Below, piece by piece: positions 27,074 to 36,319 of a DNA stretch of 64,000 bases. The position numbers were made by a program, and so were the translations under genes. The DNA is from Pontibacter sp. Tf4 (GTDB lineage Bacteria; Bacteroidota; Bacteroidia; Cytophagales; Hymenobacteraceae), in NCBI RefSeq assembly GCF_014212495.1, contig NZ_JACKZC010000002.1, positions 434,001 through 498,000 of the forward strand. The letters are read 5' to 3'. A model generated the notes under the pieces. That model ran no database searches. It had not been told where the DNA came from and saw only the letters and a program-made list of their open reading frames with translations. Numbering within the stretch: position 1 is the stretch's first letter; each line of letters opens with the position of its first letter.

Positions 27074-28216
27074 TTATGCACCGTGCAGATCAAGGTCGTC
27101 GGTCTGAACTATAGTTACCTGTTTTCCCATTTTTTTCTGGATGATCTTGAAATGATGCGCATCTTCGGGGGTGATCAGCGAGATGGCTTTGCCGGATGCC
27201 TCTGCCCTGCCGGTGCGGCCAATGCGGTGCACGTAATCCTTGGGAGAACGCGGTAGTTCATAGTTTATCACGTAAGGCAGAAATTTGATATCAATGCCGC
27301 GCGAAGCCAGGTCGGTGGCGACCAGCACCCGTATTTTGCCGGCTTTAAACTGTTTCAGCACTTCGGTGCGGGCGCCCTGGCTTTTGTCGCCGTGCAAGGC
27401 AGCGGCCTCAATTCCATTCTTTTTCAGCTTACCTACAATGTTATCTGCCGTCCGGATTGAGGATGCAAAAACAAGCACCTGCTCCATGTTTTCCCGCCTG
27501 ATGAGGTAGCGCAACAGCGGGCCTTTCTTTTCAGCAGAAACCTGGTAGGCTACCTGGTCAATCAGTTCCGGCACACTGGCCTCTGCCTCTACTTCTATGG
27601 TTACCGGGTTATGCAGCTGCGTTGCAACTATAGTTTGTATGTCGCCACCCAGGGTAGCTGAGAAGAGCAGGTTCTGGCGCCTGGCTGGCAGCAGCGAAAA
27701 GACACGGTCCATCTCCTCCTTAAAGCCCAGGTTCAGCATCTTGTCGGCTTCGTCCAGTACCAGCACCTCTACTTCCGAAAGCTTTACCGCATTATGGTCT
27801 ACCAGGTCCAGAAGGCGGCCGGGCGTGGCTACCAGCACAGCTGTTCCGCTTAGTTTCATCATCTGCGGATTGATAGAGACGCCACCATACACGGCCATCG
27901 TCTTTATCTTATGCGGAAGATGAATGCTCAGGTTGTAAAATGTCTCCTCGACCTGCATTGCCAGTTCGCGCGTGGGTACCAGTACCAGCACTTTTACAGA
28001 TCGGTTAGTGGCAACTGGTTGCTTCAGAAGCTTCTCGAGAATGGGTAAGGCAAAGGCAGCCGTTTTACCAGAGCCGGTCTGTGCAATTCCCAGCACATCG
28101 CGCCCCTTCAGTATTGCCGGTATGGCCTGTTGTTGTACCGGATACGGCGAACTATAGCCCAGTGCCTGTATACCTTTAAGAAGAGACGAAGAAAGACCAA
28201 ACGAAGAAAACGACAT
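27074..28216 (-). CDS. DEAD-box RNA helicase, RhlE-like
   Basis: 380 residues. All core motifs are present: the Q motif (GYSSPYPVQQQAI), AQTGSGKT, PTRELA, GG, TPGR, DEAD, SAT, then ARTEV..VLVATDLASRGID and HRIGRTGR. The C-terminus is short with no RNA-binding extension, as in RhlE-type proteins. It probably remodels RNA in ribosome assembly or decay. A second, longer DEAD-box helicase is encoded at 39704-41542. Confidence 0.93.
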   Translation of the reverse strand: MSFSSFGLSSSLLKGIQALGYSSPYPVQQQAIPAILKGRDVLGIAQTGSGKTAAFALPILEKLLKQPVATNRSVKVLVLVPTRELAMQVEETFYNLSIHLPHKIKTMAVYGGVSINPQMMKLSGTAVLVATPGRLLDLVDHNAVKLSEVEVLVLDEADKMLNLGFKEEMDRVFSLLPARRQNLLFSATLGGDIQTIVATQLHNPVTIEVEAEASVPELIDQVAYQVSAEKKGPLLRYLIRRENMEQVLVFASSIRTADNIVGKLKKNGIEAAALHGDKSQGARTEVLKQFKAGKIRVLVATDLASRGIDIKFLPYVINYELPRSPKDYVHRIGRTGRAEASGKAISLITPEDAHHFKIIQKKMGKQVTIVQTDDLDLHGA

Positions 28217-28340
28217 GCCGAAAACTATAGATGAAAGAATACCTGCAAAGATACAGCGTTAAACTTACAGTTTCCCAAAACTATAGTTCTACTAAACGGT
28301 AGCGGCTACTTAAACTCCCAAACTCTTAAACTATAGTTAA

Positions 28341-30803
28341 CTATAGCTTGAAGTGTACCGAAGCCTTGATGCCGAATTTATCAGTGTCAGCGTCGCTCAG
28401 GTGGGTTAGGCGATGCACAAAATGGATGCGCAAAAACTTAAAGATGTTATCTACGCCATAGCCCAGTTCTACATACGGTGTGTTTCCTAAGGTTTTAAAA
28501 GACTCCTGCGGGGTACCGTTCAGGCCGGTTGGCGGAATCAGGGCCAGGTTTTTATGGCTTACAGAACCGTATAGTACGTCGCCGGCAGCAAACAGGCGCC
28601 ACTTTAACCTGCGCACCAATGGCAGGCTGTTCAGGAACAAGCCCTCAAAATGCTGCTCATACGAAAGAGAGGCATAGGTATCGCTTGCAAACTCAAACGA
28701 CTTCATTAAACTATAGGTGCTCTTGGAGTAAAAGAGTGTCTCGTTGCCCAGGTGCACTTCCAGCAAAGGATATGGCACTTCAGAAAGAATACGACCCGCC
28801 TGCAGCTCGTAAATGGCTGTGCCCAACGCGCCGGTACGCACTTTCTGGCGTATGCCGGCATCAAACCGCTGGTACCCTACCGAAGAGTTGAGCACATTAT
28901 CCAGCCCCAGTGTGTAGCGCAACGAGATAACAGGCCACTTGCCTTTGCCAAGGCTTACACGGTCGTTGCCGTTCTCCACAAACACTTCTTTCCGGGCTAT
29001 CTGCAGGGCATAACTTACCGCCGAGGTCGTAAAGGAGCCCGCTACTTCCCCGGTTTTAGGGTCGAGGTAAGCAAAATCGAACTGCGGGTTATAGATGCGG
29101 TTACTGAACGTGATGCGCTGCGTCACTCCCCTGAACAATTCTGACTGGTAATAAGCGCTGGCTTCCTTCAGCATCACCGGTTTTTCCAGCTTACCGAACC
29201 GCGACGAGGCCATGAACAATTTGGTAGCGACTAGTTTGTCAGCGATCAGGCCGATCTGCTGCAGATCTTCTTCGTAGGACACTCCTACCTCGCTCCAGCG
29301 CTCCCGGTTCAGGATATAACGTAACTGGGTGTTGTACTTCAGTTTTTCGTCTTTGGTGCCATAAGCTGCAAAGCCACTCAGTTCCCACCTGTTACTGAAG
29401 TTGATGTTGGTTTTAGCGCCCAGTTGCAGGCGGTGGCCTTCAATGTTATTATAAGCATAGGCATAAGGCAGCGGCCCGATGCTGATCTTGCCCAGTTTTT
29501 TGTAGCCGCCTACCAGTATGGTCATCAGTTCGGTATAGCGCTTTATCTGCGGGGTATTGTTAAGCGAGTCGATGCGGGCGTACACCAGTTGGTCAGATGT
29601 GCTCAGGCTGTCGTGGCGGTGGTTCTGCCAGAAATCAAGCTCTTTGCTCTGGGCTTTGCTGGCGTACTCGGTTGGTTTATCAAAAAAAGCAGCCTGGTAC
29701 GGCTCCGTAACCCGGACATCCTTATTAGAGACCACAATACGCGCCAGGATATTGGGCAGTGCCTTGCTGAGCTTGGCTACATGCATGGTCATTTCGGTGC
29801 GAACAGGCAGCCAGGGGCCTGCTATAGTTGGCGCCAGCTCCTGCGTCAGGCTGATGCCTTCCACATAGTTAATGTTGGCACCGCGGCCTACTTCCACATC
29901 AATTTTACGCAAAGCGTAGGTATCAGCCGAGATCCAGATATAGCCTTTAAACGCCAGGTCCTGGGGCCGTTTGGGGGCTACTTTCAGTTTATAACACCAG
30001 CTCTCGCCTACAAACAGGCTGTCTTCCAGGTCATACTCATAGTATAGTTTCCAGCTATCAGCAATAGGACTTACAAAGCTCTTGTTCAGTATAGTTAGCC
30101 AGTTCTGGTAAAAGTTATAGTTGCGGTATGATACGCCCAGCAGTTCCGAAAAAATATCGCTGTCCTGCAGCCCCACGCCCGCTACCTTGCTTGCCTTTAC
30201 AACTTCTTTGGTGCGCTCCGGATCACGGTTATAGTAAAAATCGGACAGCGACTCCGACATAAAGAACGGGTATACTTTTTTGCCTTTCCGGTTGGTGGCT
30301 GTGCTGTCGGTAAGCACCTGTACTTCGGTTGCTTTCTTTTTACCAGGCAGGTTCTCTACGCTCAGCTGCATAATGCTGTAGGCTTCGTACTGGTATGCGG
30401 CCAGGAGGCGTTTATCATTCTGCTCTTTGCGGGCCATTACCCGGCGCATAATTTTAAACGCAGGGTTCTCACCCGGCCTCACAACAACTTCCTGCAAACT
30501 ATAGGCATTCGGCTCCAGGTTAAAATCTATCGATTGACGGGCTACGCCGGCCTTTATAGCTTTGCTCTGCATTTTGTAACCCATAAACGAAACCGTAACA
30601 GAATCGGCAGGTTTGGTGAGTTTCAGGCTATAGTGGCCGTGGTCGTTGGTGGGAGTTCCGGTGCCGGTATTTTTAATAAAAACGCTTACAAAAGGCAGGG
30701 CTTCGCCGGTAACTGCATCCTTTACTTTGCCTGTAATAAGTTGCTGGGCCTGCAACGGCAGGCAACATAATAGAAATAAAAAGAGGGTTATAAGTTTGCT
30801 CAC
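28341..30803 (-). CDS. DUF5686 outer-membrane protein with carboxypeptidase-regulatory-like domain
   Basis: 820 residues from a GTG at 30801-30803 (no nearby ATG). Signal peptide, then a CarboxypepD_reg-like beta-sandwich (ITGKVKDAVTGEALPFVSV, about 23-105), then a long beta-rich region typical of DUF5686 that ends in an aromatic residue pattern (ASVHFKL), consistent with an outer-membrane barrel. Function unknown; widespread in Bacteroidota. Confidence 0.88.
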   Translation of the reverse strand: MSKLITLFLFLLCCLPLQAQQLITGKVKDAVTGEALPFVSVFIKNTGTGTPTNDHGHYSLKLTKPADSVTVSFMGYKMQSKAIKAGVARQSIDFNLEPNAYSLQEVVVRPGENPAFKIMRRVMARKEQNDKRLLAAYQYEAYSIMQLSVENLPGKKKATEVQVLTDSTATNRKGKKVYPFFMSESLSDFYYNRDPERTKEVVKASKVAGVGLQDSDIFSELLGVSYRNYNFYQNWLTILNKSFVSPIADSWKLYYEYDLEDSLFVGESWCYKLKVAPKRPQDLAFKGYIWISADTYALRKIDVEVGRGANINYVEGISLTQELAPTIAGPWLPVRTEMTMHVAKLSKALPNILARIVVSNKDVRVTEPYQAAFFDKPTEYASKAQSKELDFWQNHRHDSLSTSDQLVYARIDSLNNTPQIKRYTELMTILVGGYKKLGKISIGPLPYAYAYNNIEGHRLQLGAKTNINFSNRWELSGFAAYGTKDEKLKYNTQLRYILNRERWSEVGVSYEEDLQQIGLIADKLVATKLFMASSRFGKLEKPVMLKEASAYYQSELFRGVTQRITFSNRIYNPQFDFAYLDPKTGEVAGSFTTSAVSYALQIARKEVFVENGNDRVSLGKGKWPVISLRYTLGLDNVLNSSVGYQRFDAGIRQKVRTGALGTAIYELQAGRILSEVPYPLLEVHLGNETLFYSKSTYSLMKSFEFASDTYASLSYEQHFEGLFLNSLPLVRRLKWRLFAAGDVLYGSVSHKNLALIPPTGLNGTPQESFKTLGNTPYVELGYGVDNIFKFLRIHFVHRLTHLSDADTDKFGIKASVHFKL

Positions 30804-31234
30804 AGTCTCGGAATGAAACTACAAAATAGTATAATTATATAACTATAACACAATATAAAGCTTAAAAAATTTAGAAATGCACTCCTCTGCCGTTACATGC
30901 TGAAAGAATGGAACAACTCAGCTAATGCCTGCAGGTGAAGGATATTAATATGACTGCGGTTAAACTATAGTTCTGTGCATATTACAGCAGTTAGCTATAG
31001 TTGACTAAGCGCATACGTGCAGATGGGAAGATAAAAGCTATAGTTGCCGGGAGATAACACGTACTGCTAAAGTCAGGTGAAACTATAGTTTACAGTCTAA
31101 GGCTATAGAATGTATTACAGCTATAGTTTAGCTGTACGCTGCAACTTTAAAAGTCCTCTAAAACAACGATGCAGGTAACTCCAAAGCGCTTAGCTCCGGA
31201 ACTACCTGCATCATCAAAATTTAAAATGGAATGC
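30804..31234. repeat. 431-bp gene-free spacer rich in CTATAG
   Basis: The stretch contains at least six CTATAG copies between about 30960 and 31130, mostly as CTATAGTT, and no protein gene I can support. Its right end is the terminator hairpin at 31168-31212. Confidence 0.7.
31168..31212 (-). terminator. Terminator after the SDR gene
   Basis: GATGCAGGTA (31168-31177) pairs with TACCTGCATC (31203-31212); TCC/GGA extends the stem inside. On the minus strand it is followed by GTTGTTTTAG. Confidence 0.65.
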
Positions 31235-32107
31235 TTACTGTCCTTTGCCGCGCATCTGTTTTTCCATGGCATCCCACATTTCCTGCGGAATCATATCAAA
31301 GGCATTAAACTCGCCGGCACCGTACAGCCATTCTCCCCCATCAATCGTTACTACTTCGCCATTCACAAACGAGGCATAATCCGACACCAGGTATGCCGCC
31401 AGGTTTGCCAGTTCCTGGTGCTCGCCAAAGCGGCCAACCGGAATTCGTTTTACCGGGTCCAGCTTATCAGCCAGTTGTTTCGGGAACAGGCGTGTCCAAG
31501 CTCCTTCTGTCGGGAACGGGCCGGGTGCAATGGCGTTGGAACGGATGCCATACTTGGCCCACTCCGATGCCAGTGAGCGCGTCATGGCCAGTACGCCGGC
31601 TTTGGCACAGGCCGATGGCACCACGTAGCCGGAACCGGTCCAGGCATACGTCGTGACAATATTCAGGATCGTGGCTGGTTGTTTCTGCTTTATCCAGTGC
31701 TTACCCAGCGCCAGCGTACAGTTATAGCTCCCCTTCAGCACAATGTCGGTAATCACATCAAAAGCTTTGTGGCTGAGGCGCTCGGTAGGGCTTACAAAGT
31801 TGCCGGCGGCATTGTTTACCAGCACATCTACCCTGCCAAACTTATCCAGTGTGGCCTGCAGCATGGCTTCAATCTCGTTGTACTTGCGCACGTCGCAGGC
31901 AACAGGCAGCACCTGCCCGCCGGTTTCCTGCATCAGCTCCTGCGCCGTTTTCTCCAGCACATCCAGTTTGCGGCTGCAGATCACGATGTTCGCGCCCAGC
32001 TCCAGAAAATATTTTACCATCGAGCGGCCCAGCCCTGTACCGCCACCCGTAACTATAATTGTTTTGCCTTGCAGGGCACCCTCTTTCAGCATTGGTTCTG
32101 CCTTCAT
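31235..32107 (-). CDS. SDR oxidoreductase, 2,4-dienoyl-CoA-reductase-like
   Basis: 290 residues. Rossmann NADP motif VTGGGTGLGRSM, NNAAGNF, and the C-terminal IDGGEWLYG. Instead of the usual YxxxK it has SACAKAG, with a Tyr upstream in TTYAWTGSGY; this Tyr-Ser-Lys layout is that of 2,4-dienoyl-CoA reductases, which help degrade unsaturated fatty acids. The closing EMWDAMEKQM also fits that group. Substrate assignment is by family pattern only. Confidence 0.85.
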   Translation of the reverse strand: MKAEPMLKEGALQGKTIIVTGGGTGLGRSMVKYFLELGANIVICSRKLDVLEKTAQELMQETGGQVLPVACDVRKYNEIEAMLQATLDKFGRVDVLVNNAAGNFVSPTERLSHKAFDVITDIVLKGSYNCTLALGKHWIKQKQPATILNIVTTYAWTGSGYVVPSACAKAGVLAMTRSLASEWAKYGIRSNAIAPGPFPTEGAWTRLFPKQLADKLDPVKRIPVGRFGEHQELANLAAYLVSDYASFVNGEVVTIDGGEWLYGAGEFNAFDMIPQEMWDAMEKQMRGKGQ

Positions 32108-32232
32108 ACTTTTTTCTGTTTAAAGTGAGATCAGCTTCGTATAATAGCTGCAACGGAGCCATTTGCTAAATATAAGCAAGCGTTTCGGTAAATACCCAAA
32201 AACTATGATCTATAAAATAAGATGACCTGCCC

Positions 32233-32637
32233 ATGAACCAGGAACAGTTAGAACAGGAATTGAAACCATTTTACGACGGACTGATGATGCGGAGCGAAAC
32301 CGACAGCCCGTTTGAGTTCTATTACTTCGAAAACACACAGGGACTGCCCCTGAACGCCGACACCGTAGCCAAACTGACCGGGAAATCATCCGGAAGCGAA
32401 ATAAAAACGGAACCGCTCGATTATTTTTTCCGGAACATGGTGCGCCTGTACCCCGAAGACAACGAGATGCGCAAACAGGAAGCGGAACGGTACAAACAGT
32501 TACAGGAGCGGCTGCAGGCATTATTGCGGCATGTGCAGGTGTATAAAGCCGACGAGATAAGCATAACGGCCTACCTGCTGGGCCAGCTCCCCAACGGCGA
32601 CATTGCCGGCCTGCGTACGGTAGTAGTAGAAACCTGA
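32233..32637 (+). CDS. Nuclease A inhibitor-like protein (NuiA family)
   Basis: 134 residues, cytoplasmic. It matches the NuiA pattern: an N-terminal helix ending in SETDSPFEFYYFE, then LTGKSSGSEIKTEPLDYFF, a helical ERYKQLQERLQALLRH, VYKADEISITAYLLG, and the ending AGLRTVVVET. In the Anabaena NucA-NuiA complex the C-terminal Thr of the inhibitor contacts the catalytic metal of the nuclease; this protein also ends in Thr. The convergent neighbour encodes an exported NucA-type nuclease, so the two form a likely nuclease/inhibitor pair separated by a shared terminator. Confidence 0.85.
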   Translation: MNQEQLEQELKPFYDGLMMRSETDSPFEFYYFENTQGLPLNADTVAKLTGKSSGSEIKTEPLDYFFRNMVRLYPEDNEMRKQEAERYKQLQERLQALLRHVQVYKADEISITAYLLGQLPNGDIAGLRTVVVET

Positions 32638-32641
32638 AATG

Positions 32642-32670
32642 AAAACAGCCCGGTTATGCCGGGCTGTTTT
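32642..32670. terminator. Bidirectional terminator between inhibitor and nuclease genes
   Basis: AAAACAGCCCGG / CCGGGCTGTTTT, a perfect 12-bp stem with loop TTATG. Confidence 0.9.
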
Positions 32671-32694
32671 ACTTGTAACTGTATCGGGTTATAG

Positions 32695-33582
32695 TTATTG
32701 GGTTGGGCCGCTGTCAACACGCGCTTCAATTACGCTTTGTACCGAGCTTGATACATTGGAAAGCAGGTTGTAACCTGTTTTCGCTTCGATGGCATCAACG
32801 GTAGTGCGGTAAGTGCCCCAACTGCTGCTGATTGAGGTTGAGTTAGGTGTATCGATGGCGATAACTCGCGTGCTGGTAGTAACTCTTGACACATCGCCGG
32901 TACCAACCGGCAATACCACGATCACTTTCCAGATGCGGTTTGGTACTGTTACTTTACCACCTGCCAGGGTCTCCTTATAGCCGGCGCTGCCGGTACCACC
33001 TTTGCCGTACTGCCCCATGATAATGTACAGTTCATTACCCTGGTTTACCAGTGTGCGGCAATAGTTCTCCAGGTTCGCCCAGGTCTGCTGGTTGTTGGTA
33101 GGAGCCTGCGGAATCATGTTACTCATCAGGAAGGTAGCCGAGTTATCGGTAACGGTGAGCGTACGATCTGCAGATGGTGTGTTGTGACCACGATCGAAAC
33201 CGCTGCCGGTGTAGTCAGAAGGTGTTACGCGGTAAAAGGCCGTTGGCAACGAGTTGTCGGCCCGGAAATCGTCCTGGCGCGGCGTGCTGCCCAGCCAGGC
33301 GGCGCTCAGGTGCCAGCTTACCCAGTTTGGCGTGCCCCGGTAACTGTTGTACGACATAGAGTACTGCGCCTTGTTAATAAGGTAATTAGAGTAACTGGTG
33401 CCGGCCCCGCTTGGGTTACCCATGGCCAGGTTACCGTCTTTGGTAGCTGTGGCGTTAGCTACCTTTGCAGCACCATCCAGCTCTCTAAGGCCGGTATCAG
33501 GTTGCACATTGTCCTTCGAACAGGACACCAGCATCAGGCCTGCGAATGCCAGATACAATACGCGGTGTAAAGATTTTTTCAT
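32695..33582 (-). CDS. Exported DNA/RNA non-specific endonuclease (NucA family), lipoprotein
   Basis: 295 residues from ATG at 33580-33582; a further 23 in-frame codons upstream do not look coding. Lipoprotein signal with lipobox LVSC. The DRGH active-site motif occurs in GFDRGHNTPSADR (catalytic His), and the metal-binding Asn region is NMIPQAPTNNQQTWANLE. It digests DNA and RNA outside the cytoplasm, for nutrient recovery or defence. It faces the NuiA-like inhibitor gene. The 295 bp upstream contain the palindrome GAGAGTCGACTCTC (33797-33810) but no gene. Confidence 0.92.
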   Translation of the reverse strand: MKKSLHRVLYLAFAGLMLVSCSKDNVQPDTGLRELDGAAKVANATATKDGNLAMGNPSGAGTSYSNYLINKAQYSMSYNSYRGTPNWVSWHLSAAWLGSTPRQDDFRADNSLPTAFYRVTPSDYTGSGFDRGHNTPSADRTLTVTDNSATFLMSNMIPQAPTNNQQTWANLENYCRTLVNQGNELYIIMGQYGKGGTGSAGYKETLAGGKVTVPNRIWKVIVVLPVGTGDVSRVTTSTRVIAIDTPNSTSISSSWGTYRTTVDAIEAKTGYNLLSNVSSSVQSVIEARVDSGPTQ

Positions 33583-33877
33583 GTAGTTTACTGTAGGGTT
33601 GATTAATACTATAAAGATGGTAGGAATTGTAGAAAAGAAAGCTATCCCCAATATTAATTTTCTGTTATATAGTGGAAATATCTTGCTTTAATACCAGGTC
33701 CTGACCTTTAAACACCATATAGTATACCACACTGTAAATCAGGCCACAATCACTGTTGCAACATCAACATAAACATTACACATCAGTGTTACAACAGAGA
33801 GTCGACTCTCCTTTACTCCGATACAAAAGTAGTACACAAACTATAACTATAGAGAGATTACCGGGTTGCCAGCAACA

Positions 33878-35332
33878 TCAGAAATGGTCGTGCCATAGTT
33901 TATCAGCAGCAATGATACCGCTCAGGCAAACGCCTACAATTCCCTGGCCCGGGTACACTGTATCGCCGCACAGGTAAGCGCCTTTGTGGTCCAGGCGGGC
34001 GTCTTTCATTTGCCAGGGTTTAATATGCTTGTACTGTGGGTAGCCACCTACTGCCCCGTAAGCTCTTTTGGTCCAGAACTGCCAGGCCCCCGGCGTTGCC
34101 GATTGGTGACTGACGATATCCTGCGGCAACACGAGTTCCGCTTTTGCCAGGGCAGCAACTATGGCCTGCTCTATTTCTTCTTTTTGATGAATGTAGGTAT
34201 GCGCAGGGTCGGGTATGTGGGTGCTGATACTGGCAACCTGCTCTCCTTCGGGTGCCCTGCTGTAGTCTGCATCATGACTGAAGCTGATGAAAATGCTTTT
34301 GCTGTTTATGACCGGCAAGGCTTCGGGCAGGTGCAGTTGATGGTGCAGTACGGGGTGCGGTTGTTTCTTCAGCACCAGGCTCATGGTAAAGGCCCCGTTA
34401 AGCTGCGCTGATGGCAGGATGTATTTCTGAAGTCGGCTGCACACTTTATCATCGTTGTAAAGCGCTATGGTATTGTTTAAGGGGATGCCGCTAACTATAA
34501 ACCTCGAACTATAGCTGCCTTTACTGGTAGTAACGTTATAGCCACTGGAAGTTGGTGTAATGCCTGTCACTTCCTGCCCATAGTGTATTGTGGCGCCATT
34601 GGTTTTGCAATAATCAACCACCGGCTGCACCAGGTTTAGCAGGCTGCCATCTACATAATAGTTGCTGTATAAGGTGTAGCACAGCGCGGTAGCTCCAAAC
34701 AGTACGTTTACTTCGGGCATGTAACTTTGCGCTGTTATCAGCAACTGCTCATTCACAAAATCCACAAACAACTTATTTTCCAGCAGGTTATAGTTCCGCA
34801 ACAGATCTTCCATGGTTTGAAAAGCAGTTGGGATTAAAGATAACTGCCCCGGCCGGATTGCCCTGGCTGCCTGCCACAGGTCGCTGGCTGTAGAGAACGG
34901 AAAACTGCGCTGCTGCAGCGATACGCGCCACACCTTCTGACTGATTCGGTAGCAATACTCCCAGAACTCCCGCTGCCTATAGTTGCCAAATACCCGTTCT
35001 GCTTCTGCAATCCACTGCTCCAGGTTCTGGTAGCGGGTAACTATAGTTCCGGTGGGTAAATGCACCTGCATGGGCACTTCCAGTTTGCGCAAACCGGGCA
35101 GTTGTATGCCGGTCTCATTCAGCAGATAACGAAGCGGCATGTGCTCGTCTAACCCAACCAGTGTGGTGGCACCTGTCTCGAACCGGTAGCCTTTACGCTT
35201 ATAAGATGTGGCACTGCCGCCCGGGTATTTGGCCTGCTCCAGTATGCCCACCTTTAATCCGCGCTTGCTTAACAGAGCGGCAGCCGTAAGCGAACCGAAA
35301 CCGGAACCAATAAGAAGAACATCGTAGTGCAT
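33878..35332 (-). CDS. FAD-dependent oxidoreductase of the phytoene desaturase/CrtISO type
   Basis: 484 residues. N-terminal dinucleotide-binding motif (LLIGSGFGSLTAAALLSKRG), the GGSATSYKRKGYRFETGAT block of carotenoid desaturases/isomerases, and the C-terminal FAD motif YLCGDTVYPGQGIVGV. It could act on carotenoids or other polyprenyl or fatty substrates; no carotenoid genes are adjacent, so the substrate is open. Confidence 0.85.
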   Translation of the reverse strand: MHYDVLLIGSGFGSLTAAALLSKRGLKVGILEQAKYPGGSATSYKRKGYRFETGATTLVGLDEHMPLRYLLNETGIQLPGLRKLEVPMQVHLPTGTIVTRYQNLEQWIAEAERVFGNYRQREFWEYCYRISQKVWRVSLQQRSFPFSTASDLWQAARAIRPGQLSLIPTAFQTMEDLLRNYNLLENKLFVDFVNEQLLITAQSYMPEVNVLFGATALCYTLYSNYYVDGSLLNLVQPVVDYCKTNGATIHYGQEVTGITPTSSGYNVTTSKGSYSSRFIVSGIPLNNTIALYNDDKVCSRLQKYILPSAQLNGAFTMSLVLKKQPHPVLHHQLHLPEALPVINSKSIFISFSHDADYSRAPEGEQVASISTHIPDPAHTYIHQKEEIEQAIVAALAKAELVLPQDIVSHQSATPGAWQFWTKRAYGAVGGYPQYKHIKPWQMKDARLDHKGAYLCGDTVYPGQGIVGVCLSGIIAADKLWHDHF

Positions 35333-35405
35333 TTGCGTGTAACTTTGCCTGCCGGTTAGAGTAACAGAAGGCCGGTTATTTTGTTATGGCTGTAAATGAT
35401 CACAC

Positions 35406-36233
35406 ATGCACGAAAAAGCAGATATCAGTATTATAGGTTGTGGCTGGCTGGGCCTACCCCTGGCAGAAACGCTGGTGAATTTCGGGAAGCGCGTAAAAGG
35501 CTCTACCACCTCTCCTGCCAAGCTCGACCTCCTGGCACAAAAAGGAATTACCCCTTACCTCATCAACCTGCAGGAGGAAACAACAGACGAAGCTGCCTTG
35601 GCCGACTTGCTGGAAACCGATGTACTAGTGATAAATATTCCGCCACGGTTGCGGGCGGATGGCGGCGAATCCTATCTGAACCAACTGCAGCGACTCCGCA
35701 AGGCCATGCTGGACTCGCCGGTCAAAAAAGTGCTGTTTGCCTCGTCTACCTCGGTGTACAACGACCTGAACCAGATCGTGACAGAACAGGACAGCCAGTT
35801 TACCAAACCAACCGACCCCGGCTATAGTTTGCTGCAGGCTGAACAGCTGTTTCAGGAGCGCGAAGAGTGGCTGACAACCATTGTACGCTTTGCCGGACTG
35901 GCCGACGATGACCGCAGTCCGGGCCGTTTTCTGGCTGGCAAAACAGACGTACCTAATGGCGATGGTCCGGTCAACCTCATCCACCGCACCGACTGCATCA
36001 TGATCCTGAAGCGCATTATTGAACAGGAAAAATGGGGCGAAGTGTACAACGCCTGCTCGGATATGCACCCCATGCGCCGGGACTTTTACCCTGCCGCAGC
36101 ACTGGCCTTAGGCCTGCAACCGCCTGTTTTCAAAGAGATGGAGGAAACACGTTTCAAGATCATCAGCAATCAGAAACTGAAAGATGACCTGCCTTACGTT
36201 TTCCAGTACCCCGACCCTATGGGCTTCTTTTAG
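35406..36233 (+). CDS. NAD(P)-binding epimerase-like protein (YeeZ-type)
   Basis: 275 residues. Rossmann start ISIIGCGWLGLPLAETL, then FASSTSVYND and the EQLFQE region; extended-SDR-like but with a Gly pattern (GCGWLG) closer to the atypical YeeZ group. Catalysis unclear because the classic YxxxK is not obvious. It is followed after 86 bp by the HI0933-like flavoprotein gene, whose probable -7 box TATCTTTG lies at 36234-36241. Confidence 0.8.
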   Translation: MHEKADISIIGCGWLGLPLAETLVNFGKRVKGSTTSPAKLDLLAQKGITPYLINLQEETTDEAALADLLETDVLVINIPPRLRADGGESYLNQLQRLRKAMLDSPVKKVLFASSTSVYNDLNQIVTEQDSQFTKPTDPGYSLLQAEQLFQEREEWLTTIVRFAGLADDDRSPGRFLAGKTDVPNGDGPVNLIHRTDCIMILKRIIEQEKWGEVYNACSDMHPMRRDFYPAAALALGLQPPVFKEMEETRFKIISNQKLKDDLPYVFQYPDPMGFF

Positions 36234-36319
36234 TATCTTTGTGTTTGATTGCCGGTTGTTAATTGCTGATTGCCAAGATCTCTTCACAACCAAAAACAAT
36301 CAACAATAAACAACCAACA

